IMG/VR virus record: IMGVR_UViG_3300002835_000043
Coordinates: 1 to 64,000 of that record
DNA length: 64,000 bases
Strand: one strand, 5' to 3'
Source of the DNA: a virus
The notes under the pieces were generated by a model. That model made no database searches, was not told the DNA's origin, and saw only the letters and a program-made list of their open reading frames with translations. Below, one piece after another: positions 19,909 to 25,669 of the stretch; position 1 is the stretch's first letter, and each line of letters opens with the position of its first letter. The position numbers and the translations under genes were made by a program.

Positions 19909-20183
19909 TGTATCGTCTTCATATTGATATTCCAATCAATGCTTCAGAAGAGAAAGCACTTAAGATTTCTCAAGAAATTATTAATTTTGCATTTGATAAT
20001 TTTCAATCTCACGCACTTCTAATGTCTCATGATATTGAAAGTGTAAATTATCGTCTTGGAAATGATTATGATCGTCAGAAGTCTAATTATTTTTCAAAAA
20101 ATGAAAATGGTCATGTAAATAATAAGAAGAGCAAGATTGTTATCAAAACTTCTGAGAATTCTGTTGACTCTGACCAAGAATAA
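19908..20183 (+). CDS. Hypothetical protein (91 aa)
   Basis: The ATG overlaps the deaminase stop (TAATG). The first 55 residues look like a compact alpha/beta unit (RLHIDIPINASEEKALKIS), the remainder is disordered, rich in K, N and S. Proximity suggests co-expression with the deaminase. Not recognised. Confidence 0.6.
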   Translation: MYRLHIDIPINASEEKALKISQEIINFAFDNFQSHALLMSHDIESVNYRLGNDYDRQKSNYFSKNENGHVNNKKSKIVIKTSENSVDSDQE

Positions 20184-20199
20184 GTTATATTACTGATAT

Positions 20200-20271
20200 G
20201 GGATGCATGTGTCGGGTGGCACAGGGTCGCTTATAACGACCTACCGCAGAGTTCGAGTCTCTGGCATCCTA
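20200..20271 (+). tRNA. tRNA-Ile (UAU)
   Basis: Acceptor GGGATGC/GCATCCT (first pair G-U), anticodon stem GGTCG/CGACC with loop CTTATAA (anticodon TAT), T arm CAGAG/CTCTG, discriminator A. A tRNA reading AUA directly through U34 is uncommon in bacteria, which normally use a CAU anticodon with lysidine. CCA not encoded. Confidence 0.92.
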
Positions 20272-20274
20272 CTT

Positions 20275-20835
20275 ATGACAGAAACGCGAAACATTATTGA
20301 TCATTATCATTATTGGAAGCACGAAGCAATTCTTGCGGACCTAGATAAGCGTAGGCATAATTTTACTGTGCTTTGCAGTAATTTGTACAATGATTTTAAT
20401 ATTGCAACGGTGATCAGAAATGCGAATGCCTTTCTTGCAAAGGAGATCATTCTATATGGAAGCAAGCAATATGATAGGCGCGGCACCGTTGGTACTCATA
20501 ATTATAATCGTTTTGTTCATTGTAGGGATGAGCAACAACTCGGATTGAAAATTGAGAACATGATTCGTCAGCACGGTACACTTCGTATCGTTGGTATTGA
20601 TAATGTTCGAAATGCTCGTCCAATTGAAGATTATACTTGGCCAACTAATGAGCATGTCCTTATGGTTTTTGGTCAAGAACAAGTTGGAATTCCACAAGAA
20701 CTTCTTGACAGGTGTGATGATATTTTGTATATTACTCAGTATGGATCTGTTAGAAGTTTGAATGTTGGTTGTGCTTCATCCGTTGCAATGTATGATTATT
20801 GTCGCAAGGTTGAAGCAGGTGTTTTGGCCCCATAG
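20275..20835 (+). CDS. SpoU (TrmH/TrmL) family RNA 2'-O-methyltransferase (186 aa)
   Basis: ATG 20275 lies just after the tRNA-Ile; the open frame extends back into it. SpoU motifs are present: N42-x5-R48-N-A (motif 1), F-G-Q-E-Q-V-G-I-P-Q-E-L-L (132-144, motif 2) and S161-L-N-V-x2-A-S-x-A-M-Y-D-Y (motif 3), forming the trefoil-knot SAM site. The enzyme should methylate a ribose 2'-OH of tRNA or rRNA. TrmL acts on position 34 of tRNA-Leu CAA and UAA, and both of these are encoded by this phage, so a TrmL-like role is plausible. Its 3' end overlaps the tRNA-Glu by ten bases. Confidence 0.88.
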   Translation: MTETRNIIDHYHYWKHEAILADLDKRRHNFTVLCSNLYNDFNIATVIRNANAFLAKEIILYGSKQYDRRGTVGTHNYNRFVHCRDEQQLGLKIENMIRQHGTLRIVGIDNVRNARPIEDYTWPTNEHVLMVFGQEQVGIPQELLDRCDDILYITQYGSVRSLNVGCASSVAMYDYCRKVEAGVLAP

Positions 20836-20898
20836 ATTAACTGGCTAAATTCCCGCCCTTTCAAGGCGGTCATCCGGGTTCGAGTCCCGGTGGGGTCA
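20826..20898 (+). tRNA. tRNA-Glu (UUC)
   Basis: Acceptor GGCCCCA/TGGGGTC, anticodon stem CCGCC/GGCGG with loop CTTTCAA (anticodon TTC), T arm CCGGG/CCCGG, discriminator A. Its first ten bases are also the end of the SpoU coding region, including the stop codon. Confidence 0.95.
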
Positions 20899-20914
20899 CT
20901 TTAGGATTATAATT

Positions 20915-21376
20915 ATGGGATTTACATCTACATTTTTTGGTCAAGGTCAATTTCCATACACTACCTCATATGAAGGATCTACTTATGTCACACAGGCATA
21001 TACAAATCCTCCAGAATATAAATCTTCACTTTCCATGACTACACAGTTTTCAAATGCAATTAATGGGAATACGGTTGCCCTTGCAGAATATAATAGTACT
21101 TTGTTTACTGGAGAAGCAGTTGGTCTTTGGATTTATAGATTATATTTTGATGGTCAATTAGTTGGTATATATCAAATGTGTGATCAACAATTTTCATTCC
21201 CAGTGACATTTGATCGTGTTGAAGGGTTTTGTATGGGTGTGCCACTCACTCCTGCTATCCCATATCGTGGTACTCCTGAACCTGAGCCATCGCCACCGAT
21301 TCCATCACCAGCGTCTATTGCTATTTTGATTTGTTACACATTTTTTTCTCTACGAAAGAACCCTCGCAATGCATAA
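20915..21376 (+). CDS. Hypothetical protein with P-x-P / hydrophobic / basic C terminus (153 aa)
   Basis: Good ribosome spacing (TTAGGATTATAATT before ATG 20915). The body is aromatic, T/S/G-rich and strand-like, as in virion surface proteins. The end reads P-E-P-E-P-S-P-P-I-P-S-P-A-S, a hydrophobic stretch (IAILICYTFF) and L-R-K-N, which resembles a PEP-CTERM sorting signal. There is no N-terminal signal peptide, which PEP-CTERM proteins need, so surface anchoring is uncertain. It overlaps the next gene, which has a similar C terminus. Confidence 0.65.
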   Translation: MGFTSTFFGQGQFPYTTSYEGSTYVTQAYTNPPEYKSSLSMTTQFSNAINGNTVALAEYNSTLFTGEAVGLWIYRLYFDGQLVGIYQMCDQQFSFPVTFDRVEGFCMGVPLTPAIPYRGTPEPEPSPPIPSPASIAILICYTFFSLRKNPRNA

Positions 21377-21902
21377 TTCATTACTAGTCTCTACCGTGCT
21401 TACTCTTGCCGCAACGAATGTTTCACAAGCCGCGTTAGTTTCGATTTCACAAATTGTGACCAACAACACCTTGACCACTCAAACTTATGATTTTTCGGCT
21501 TGGAGTGGAATGGGTTCCTCAACGACCCCTGCCTATATGCGAGGTTCAATTAGTATTACTCTTAGTGATTTTAATCGTGATGGTGCAATGCTTTCCTCGG
21601 ACGGTCTTTACCTTGCACAAGTTAACTCGGTGTTAGTGAAAACTATGCCTAATACTCCGTTTACTCTGACTGCTCCTGCTCGCAGTGGTAATTCATATAC
21701 CAATAGTTTTGGTTGGGAATATCTTACAAGTTCACTCTCATCGTCTGATTCTATTGAATTGCGATTGAATTTCCGTTTAACTCCTGGTGATCAGGTCGCT
21801 ATCGCAGGAACTTTTGAAGTTGCTTCTGTCCCTGCACCTTCATCTTTTATGTTGATTGGATGTGCAGGAATTGCTGCACTGTTTGGAAAAAGAAATAAAT
21901 GA
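21369..21902 (+). CDS. Secreted protein with PEP-CTERM-like sorting signal (177 aa)
   Basis: Residues 1-21 form a signal peptide (LLVSTVLTLAATNVSQA). The body is a Thr/Ser-rich beta domain as in many PEP-CTERM proteins. The C terminus V-P-A-P-S-S-F-M-L-I-G-C-A-G-I-A-A-L-F-G then K-R-N-K has the P-x-P-S-S, glycine-rich hydrophobic helix and basic end of exosortase substrates. In bacteria this is cut and the protein is anchored or released. In a phage it suggests cargo made for the host envelope, or a gene taken from the host. It overlaps the methyltransferase start. Confidence 0.75.
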   Translation: MHNSLLVSTVLTLAATNVSQAALVSISQIVTNNTLTTQTYDFSAWSGMGSSTTPAYMRGSISITLSDFNRDGAMLSSDGLYLAQVNSVLVKTMPNTPFTLTAPARSGNSYTNSFGWEYLTSSLSSSDSIELRLNFRLTPGDQVAIAGTFEVASVPAPSSFMLIGCAGIAALFGKRNK

Positions 21903-22993
21903 AAGTAGGATCACTATTTGCAGGTATTGGTGGTTTTGATCTCGGTTTTGAACGAGCAGGATTTGAACTTGCTTGGTCAGTCGAAATTGATCCACATTGT
22001 AGAAAAGTTCTACAAAAGCATTTTCCAAATGCTAAAATTTATTCAGATATCAAGCAAGTAAAGGTTGAAGAACTTGAAAAGGTTGATATCATCTGTGGTG
22101 GATTTCCTTGTCAGGATTTATCGGTAGCAGGTAAGCGTAAAGGTCTTGCTGGAGAAAGGTCAGGATTATTTTATGAAGCAATGCGACTTGTACGGGGAAT
22201 CAATCCCCAGTTCGTCATACTCGAAAATGTGCCAGGATTGTTGTCGAGCAATAAAGGAAGGGATTTCGCAGTCCTCCTCGCTGAAATGGACAAAGGGTGG
22301 GATTGTCAGGAAATCGCATGGAGAGTTCTTGACAGCCAATTCTTCGGAGTGCCCCAACGACGCAAGCGCATCTTTATTGTCGCAAGTTCTCGAATCGGGG
22401 GTGCCGAGCAAGTATTGGCTCTCTCCGAAAGCATGTCAGGGGATTCTACGAAGAGCAAAGACAAGAGGAAAGAACTTACCTCCAGTATTGGAGGAAACAT
22501 TGAAGAGACAAAGTGGTGGGATGGTGGACAACTCTCAGACACCTTAACATCTTCAAGTTTATTTCGTCAACAAGCAGAACCGGATAAGCGTAGAATGTCT
22601 GCAGTATTGGAGCCTATTCCTTACGATTTATTCCAGATTACAGCACCTATCAATAAGCAAACAAGAGTACCGGGTGATCCGTGTCACACTCTTGCTGCTT
22701 CTAATGCAGTTCATGCTGCTATGGTAATGGCAGTTCGTACAGCACAAACAGGAGCAAATGGTCATGGTGTTGCAGAAGAAGTTTCTCACACATTAGATCT
22801 TGCAAATGGTCAAGCAGTTGCTTATAATCTAACAATTCGAAGATTAACACCTTTGGAATGTGAGAGACTACAGGGATTTCCTGATAATTGGACTGATGGA
22901 CAAGCAGATACTACAAGATATAAGCAACTAGGAAATGCAGTTACCGTGAATGTAATTGAATGGTTAGCAAATAATCTGAAAGGAATAATATGA
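21899..22993 (+). CDS. DNA (cytosine-5) methyltransferase (364 aa)
   Basis: All key C5-MTase motifs appear in order: F-A-G-I-G-G-F-D-L-G-F (7-17, motif I), G-G-F-P-C-Q (67-72, catalytic C71), E109-N-V (motif VI), Q-R-R-K-R-I-F (motif VIII), and G-N-A-V near residue 346 (motif X). It transfers methyl from SAM to C5 of cytosine. The target-recognition region spans about 190-300 and its specificity cannot be read. No restriction endonuclease is beside it, so it probably protects phage DNA from host restriction. ATGA overlap with the previous gene. Confidence 0.93.
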   Translation: MKVGSLFAGIGGFDLGFERAGFELAWSVEIDPHCRKVLQKHFPNAKIYSDIKQVKVEELEKVDIICGGFPCQDLSVAGKRKGLAGERSGLFYEAMRLVRGINPQFVILENVPGLLSSNKGRDFAVLLAEMDKGWDCQEIAWRVLDSQFFGVPQRRKRIFIVASSRIGGAEQVLALSESMSGDSTKSKDKRKELTSSIGGNIEETKWWDGGQLSDTLTSSSLFRQQAEPDKRRMSAVLEPIPYDLFQITAPINKQTRVPGDPCHTLAASNAVHAAMVMAVRTAQTGANGHGVAEEVSHTLDLANGQAVAYNLTIRRLTPLECERLQGFPDNWTDGQADTTRYKQLGNAVTVNVIEWLANNLKGII

Positions 22994-23289
22994 GTGGTAA
23001 AGTAATTTGGAACTATAGAATTATTATGGATGATACTACAGAAGATCCACATGATGCTTGGTATGCTATTCATGAAGTATATTATCTTGATGGGGAACCA
23101 ATTGATCATACCGTAAGTCAGTCAAGTGTTTATGGTGATAGTATTGAAGAGTTGAATAAGTCTCTAGTAAAGATGCGAGAAGCATTCAATCACCCTATCT
23201 TGAAGAAGTCTGATTTTCCACCAATGGATAACTATCGTCGTGAACACTGGATGAAAGCAAGAGAAATGGGAGAATCTTATGAAGGATAA
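22990..23289 (+). CDS. Hypothetical protein (99 aa)
   Basis: ATG overlaps the methyltransferase stop. The first half has W-N-Y-R-I-I-M-D and A-W-Y-A-I-H-E-V-Y-Y-L-D-G, strands of a small alpha/beta fold that occurs in conserved phage proteins of unknown role; the second half is helical with K/E/M residues. Overlaps the next gene by 11 bases. Confidence 0.65.
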   Translation: MSGKVIWNYRIIMDDTTEDPHDAWYAIHEVYYLDGEPIDHTVSQSSVYGDSIEELNKSLVKMREAFNHPILKKSDFPPMDNYRREHWMKAREMGESYEG

Positions 23290-23605
23290 ATTTGAACCAG
23301 ATGCATTTGTTCGTAAGATCATTCTAGATGATCATGAAATTGAAAGTTTGCAAAAAACACTTTATTTTCTAAAGGGTGTCGAACTTGCAACACCAAATTC
23401 ACAATATATGCACAGTGTTATTTCAGAAGTAATTGAGAGTGTTGATTATGTTGTTAGACAGTATTGGAATGCACCAATCGCAACTGAGCAAGATTTTAAA
23501 GATCGAAAAGCACGATATGAAGAACTTGATCTAATTCCAACAGATGAACTTCTGCGTGCTACTCGTCAGTATATGAACAGAATGAAGAAAGGAAAAAACA
23601 AATGA
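23279..23605 (+). CDS. Hypothetical helical protein (108 aa)
   Basis: Start within the end of the previous gene. The product is largely helical (HEIESLQKTLYFLKGVELA, SEVIESVDYVVRQYW) and ends in a basic segment (NRMKKGKNK). The stop overlaps the following ATG (ATGA). Not recognised. Confidence 0.65.
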   Translation: MKDKFEPDAFVRKIILDDHEIESLQKTLYFLKGVELATPNSQYMHSVISEVIESVDYVVRQYWNAPIATEQDFKDRKARYEELDLIPTDELLRATRQYMNRMKKGKNK

Positions 23606-23766
23606 TCGATAAGAAGCATGAACTCCGTCGTAGACGCAAGCGTAAGTATGAATCTCGCCGTCGTAGAAAGCAAGAGCAACTTCTAAATGCAAAGAAGGAA
23701 ACTCTTCGTAAGTTGGATGCTATTGGTCGTTGTCCTGCTTGGATCAAGGCTGAGAAGGGTATTTGA
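23602..23766 (+). CDS. Small, extremely basic protein (54 aa)
   Basis: Starts in the stop of the upstream gene. About 23 of the first 40 residues are K or R (for example LRRRRKRKYESRRRRKQEQ), and the end has C-P-A-W-I-K. The charge implies RNA or DNA binding; in size and composition it recalls ribosomal proteins of the bS21 type, found in some phages, but the match is not firm. It precedes tRNA-Cys by six bases. Confidence 0.6.
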   Translation: MIDKKHELRRRRKRKYESRRRRKQEQLLNAKKETLRKLDAIGRCPAWIKAEKGI

Positions 23767-23772
23767 TTTACT

Positions 23773-23846
23773 GGTCGGGTACTCAAGTGGCTTAAGAGAA
23801 CGGATTGCAAATCCGTGATTCGTGGGTTCAAATCCCACCTCGACCT
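23773..23846 (+). tRNA. tRNA-Cys (GCA)
   Basis: Acceptor GGTCGGG/CTCGACC, anticodon stem ACGGA/TCCGT with loop TTGCAAA (anticodon GCA), T arm GTGGG/CCCAC, discriminator T. CCA not encoded. Confidence 0.93.
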
Positions 23847-23849
23847 TGC

Positions 23850-23920
23850 GCGTGTATGATGTAGTGGTAACATATTAGATTTCCAATCTTATCTCGTGAG
23901 TTCGAATCTCACTACACGCT
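23850..23920 (+). tRNA. tRNA-Gly (UCC)
   Basis: Acceptor GCGTGTA/TACACGC, loop TTTCCAA (anticodon TCC) on a stem with one mismatch, T arm GTGAG/CTCAC, discriminator T. The D arm TGATGTAGTGGTAACATA is typical of glycine tRNAs. Confidence 0.92.
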
Positions 23921-23921
23921 T

Positions 23922-23929
23922 TATAAATA
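23922..23929 (+). promoter_or_regulatory. TATAAATA box between tRNA-Gly and tmRNA
   Basis: Exact T4 late consensus placed one base after tRNA-Gly and directly ahead of the tmRNA acceptor piece. It may give the tmRNA its own late transcription, or be part of the spacer in an AT-rich genome. Confidence 0.5.
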
Positions 23930-24195
23930 ATCTTTGATATCGTTGATCTTCAATGAAAGACAATCAGGACAGGGGTTCGATTCCCCTCGGCTCCACTTGA
24001 CGGGGCTGTACAGGTATTCGACTGGTGTTTAGTAAGGAAAAGGGAGATATTCGGGACAGGCAACGAGTCTCGTTAAAAAATAGTTGTAAACAATAATTGC
24101 TAACGAACTAGCAATGGCTGCTTGAAGCAGTGGGGAATGATTCACCCGCATCTGAACGAATCACGATTTGCAGTCAGAAATGATTGCAAATCATT
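23930..24195 (+). ncRNA. ssrA: Circularly permuted (two-piece) tmRNA
   Basis: The acceptor piece comes first: P2 strand AAAGACAATCAG (23956-23967), T arm AGGGG-TTCGATT-CCCCT (23971-23987), acceptor strand CGGCTCC (23988-23994) and discriminator A. After only six bases the coding piece begins with GGGGCTG (24002-24008), which pairs with that acceptor strand, then the conserved GGTATTCGAC and CTGGTGTTT (24022-24030), which pairs with the P2 strand. A reading frame at 24099-24125 gives A-N-E-L-A-M-A-A and TGA, like a proteolysis tag. A hairpin (24165-24192) probably ends it. tmRNA frees stalled ribosomes with SmpB. Outer ends are approximate. Confidence 0.88.
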
Positions 24196-24207
24196 TTGGA
24201 GGACTTT

Positions 24208-24363
24208 ATGAATAATGAACAATTACTTGCAATGTGTGATGAATTAAAAAATATTAGAGCAAATATTGCTCATCAACTTTCAAGAATTTCTGCAATTGAA
24301 AGAGTAGTAACAGATATTCTTTCTCCAAAGGAAGAAGTAAAAAATGAAGAACCTCAAAATTAA
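24208..24363 (+). CDS. Small coiled-coil protein (51 aa)
   Basis: ATG 24208 follows TTTTGGAGGACTTT, a strong ribosome site just after the tmRNA. The product (residues 4-40) is one amphipathic helix with heptads (LLAMCDELKNIRANIAHQL) and an acidic end. It overlaps the lipoprotein gene by 20 bases. Unknown function. Confidence 0.65.
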   Translation: MNNEQLLAMCDELKNIRANIAHQLSRISAIERVVTDILSPKEEVKNEEPQN

Positions 24364-24640
24364 ATTTTGCATTTTAATGTTTTGTTTACTTTCTGGTTGT
24401 ACTCTAAAGAGAGTTTACTATCCTGCTTATGTTGTTGGTTATGACATGTATGGAAATCCAATTTATTATTATGATTATTATTATGTTAATTTGGATGATC
24501 CTAATAGTGCAAAAAATGCACAGCCATATATTATTCAACAGCCACCAGTTCAACAAATTGTAGTTCAACAAACACCACAACAAACTCAACAGACTGAAAA
24601 GAATAGTGGTAAATCTTGGGATTGTAATTGCAATCATTGA
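24344..24640 (+). CDS. Lipoprotein, tyrosine- and glutamine-rich (98 aa)
   Basis: Residues 1-19 are a type II signal peptide with lipobox L-L-S-G-C (cysteine 19), so the mature protein should be lipid-anchored in the host membrane. Then come a Tyr-rich segment (about residues 24-50), a Q/T-rich low-complexity stretch and a short end with two cysteines. Phage lipoproteins often block superinfection or act in lysis (Rz1). The absence of a companion Rz-like gene on the same stretch weighs against Rz1. Confidence 0.8.
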   Translation: MKNLKIKFCILMFCLLSGCTLKRVYYPAYVVGYDMYGNPIYYYDYYYVNLDDPNSAKNAQPYIIQQPPVQQIVVQQTPQQTQQTEKNSGKSWDCNCNH

Positions 24641-24665
24641 AGTTTATGGTATAGTACTAATACAT

Positions 24666-24739
24666 GGGACGGTAGACCAATCGGCAGAGTCAATAGACTT
24701 AAAATCTGTGTAGTGTGGGTTCGAGTCCCACCCGTCCTA
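24666..24739 (+). tRNA. tRNA-Leu (UAA), short variable loop
   Basis: Acceptor GGGACGG/CCGTCCT, loop CTTAAAA (anticodon TAA), T arm GTGGG/CCCAC, discriminator A. The overall sequence is close to the tRNA-Leu (CAA) at 16595, and again the variable region is short (GTAGT). It reads UUA, the main leucine codon of the late genes. Confidence 0.88.
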
Positions 24740-24763
24740 CTTAACTAAATAGATTACTGTACT

Positions 24764-24836
24764 GGGCAAATAGCTCAATTGGGAGAGCGTCGCCTTTGCA
24801 AGGCGAATGTTGCGGGTTCGAGTCCCACTTTGTCCA
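24764..24836 (+). tRNA. tRNA-Ala (UGC)
   Basis: Acceptor GGGCAAA/TTTGTCC, anticodon stem TCGCC/GGCGA with loop TTTGCAA (anticodon TGC), discriminator A. The T stem has one C-A mismatch (GCGGG/CCCAC). Confidence 0.92.
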
Positions 24837-24841
24837 CTCTT

Positions 24842-24914
24842 GGTCCCTTAACTCAACGGCTAGAGTGTTACCTTTACACGGTAAAAGTTGTAGGTTCGAA
24901 TCCTACAGGGATCA
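24842..24914 (+). tRNA. tRNA-Val (UAC)
   Basis: Acceptor GGTCCCT/AGGGATC, anticodon stem TTACC/GGTAA with loop TTTACAC (anticodon TAC), T arm GTAGG/CCTAC, discriminator A. Confidence 0.95.
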
Positions 24915-24918
24915 CTTC

Positions 24919-25000
24919 GCGTCGATACCAAAGCGGCAACTGGGACAGACTGTAAATCTGTTGTCTTTAGACTCCGTAGGTTCGAGTCCTACTCGGCGCA
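24919..25000 (+). tRNA. tRNA-Tyr (GUA)
   Basis: Acceptor GCGTCGA/TCGGCGC, anticodon stem ACAGA/TCTGT with loop CTGTAAA (anticodon GTA), an enlarged variable arm (TGTCTTTAGACTCC) as expected for tyrosine, T arm GTAGG/CCTAC, discriminator A. Confidence 0.95.
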
Positions 25001-25003
25001 CTT

Positions 25004-25088
25004 GGACAGATGGCAGAGTGGTCTATTGCAGCAGTTTACTAAACTGCAGAGGTGAATGCCTCCGAGGGTTCGAATCCTTCTCTGTCCG
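25004..25088 (+). tRNA. tRNA-Ser, anticodon ACU
   Basis: Acceptor GGACAGA/TCTGTCC, anticodon stem GCAGT/ACTGC with loop TTACTAA, which places A-C-T at 34-36. Long variable arm (GAGG/GCCTC hairpin) and discriminator G fit serine. Bacteria normally use GCU for AGC/AGU; A34 here is unusual. Alignment with the neighbouring tRNA-Ser (UGA) supports the reading. Confidence 0.85.
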
Positions 25089-25094
25089 CATTTT

Positions 25095-25182
25095 GGGTAG
25101 GTGGCAGAGTGGTCTAACGCGGTTGTCTTGAAAACAACAGTAGGTGAATAGCCTACCGGGGGTTCGAATCCCTCTCTACCCT
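25095..25182 (+). tRNA. tRNA-Ser (UGA)
   Basis: Acceptor GGGTAGG/TCTACCC, anticodon stem GTTGT/ACAAC with loop CTTGAAA (anticodon TGA), long variable arm (GTAGG/CCTAC type), discriminator T. Confidence 0.93.
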
Positions 25183-25199
25183 TTCACTAGATACTTCAT

Positions 25200-25273
25200 C
25201 GGGGTGTGGCTCAGCTTGGTAGAGCGTCTGCTTTGGGAGCAGAAAGTCGTAGGTTCAAATCCTATCACCCCGA
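25200..25273 (+). tRNA. tRNA-Pro (UGG)
   Basis: Acceptor CGGGGTG/CACCCCG, anticodon stem TCTGC/GCAGA with loop TTTGGGA (anticodon TGG), T arm GTAGG/CCTAT, discriminator A followed by CTT. Confidence 0.95.
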
Positions 25274-25300
25274 CTTATACATACACAAAACGGAGGAAAT

Positions 25301-25495
25301 ATGGATCTACTACTAATATCACAAATTAGTCTCGCCATAAGTCTTGTGACATTTTTTGTAATTAGTATGGTCAAATTTTACAATTTTGCTTACTCTCGTG
25401 GATATACACATGGTCATCATTCTGGCTTTACACATGGATTGTATAAAGCACAAGAAATAAAAAATAAAAGGAAGGTTGAATATGGATATGCTTGA
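25301..25495 (+). CDS. Small membrane protein with His/Gly-rich tail (64 aa)
   Basis: ATG 25301 after GGAGGAAAT. One transmembrane helix (residues 2-24, SLAISLVTFFVISMV), then Y-S-R-G-Y-T-H-G-H-H-S-G-F-T-H-G, a short histidine-rich repeat, and a basic end. It overlaps the next gene, which has the same plan, so the two are likely partners or duplicates. Function unknown. Confidence 0.7.
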   Translation: MDLLLISQISLAISLVTFFVISMVKFYNFAYSRGYTHGHHSGFTHGLYKAQEIKNKRKVEYGYA

Positions 25496-25637
25496 TTACA
25501 CATTTATTATTTGTATGTCTGCTGCTTTAGTTTGTTCTGTAGCACAAATTTGTTTTACCTTTTATGATAAGGGATACAGAACTGGTTATAATGCAGCATT
25601 GAATACAAAAAAGAAGAAAACTACAAAAAAGAGGTAA
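25482..25637 (+). CDS. Small membrane protein (51 aa)
   Basis: ATG 25482 in the end of the previous gene, with AAGGTTGAAT upstream. One hydrophobic helix (residues 6-27), then Y-D-K-G-Y-R-T-G-Y-N-A-A-L, echoing the Y-x-R-G-Y-T-H-G of its neighbour, and a lysine-rich end (KKKKTTKKR). A likely divergent duplicate. Function unknown. Confidence 0.65.
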   Translation: MDMLDYTFIICMSAALVCSVAQICFTFYDKGYRTGYNAALNTKKKKTTKKR

Positions 25638-25645
25638 TATAAATA
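25638..25645 (+). promoter_or_regulatory. T4-type late promoter box TATAAATA
   Basis: Exact consensus one base after the previous stop and 24 bases ahead of the ATG at 25670, followed by AAAAGGAAC. Confidence 0.8.
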
Positions 25646-25669
25646 CTGTAGTTAATAAAAAGGAACCCC

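Noticed and set aside
21899-22993. Restriction-modification system
   Set aside because: A complete C5 methyltransferase is present, but the coupled genes on both sides show no endonuclease features, so it is treated as an orphan methyltransferase.
23602-23766. Naming the small basic protein bS21
   Set aside because: Composition and length are similar, but I could not align a convincing set of conserved residues.
24002-24207. Ordinary one-piece tmRNA starting at 24002
   Set aside because: No T arm or acceptor 3' strand occurs downstream before coding genes begin at 24208, whereas both lie immediately upstream and pair correctly.
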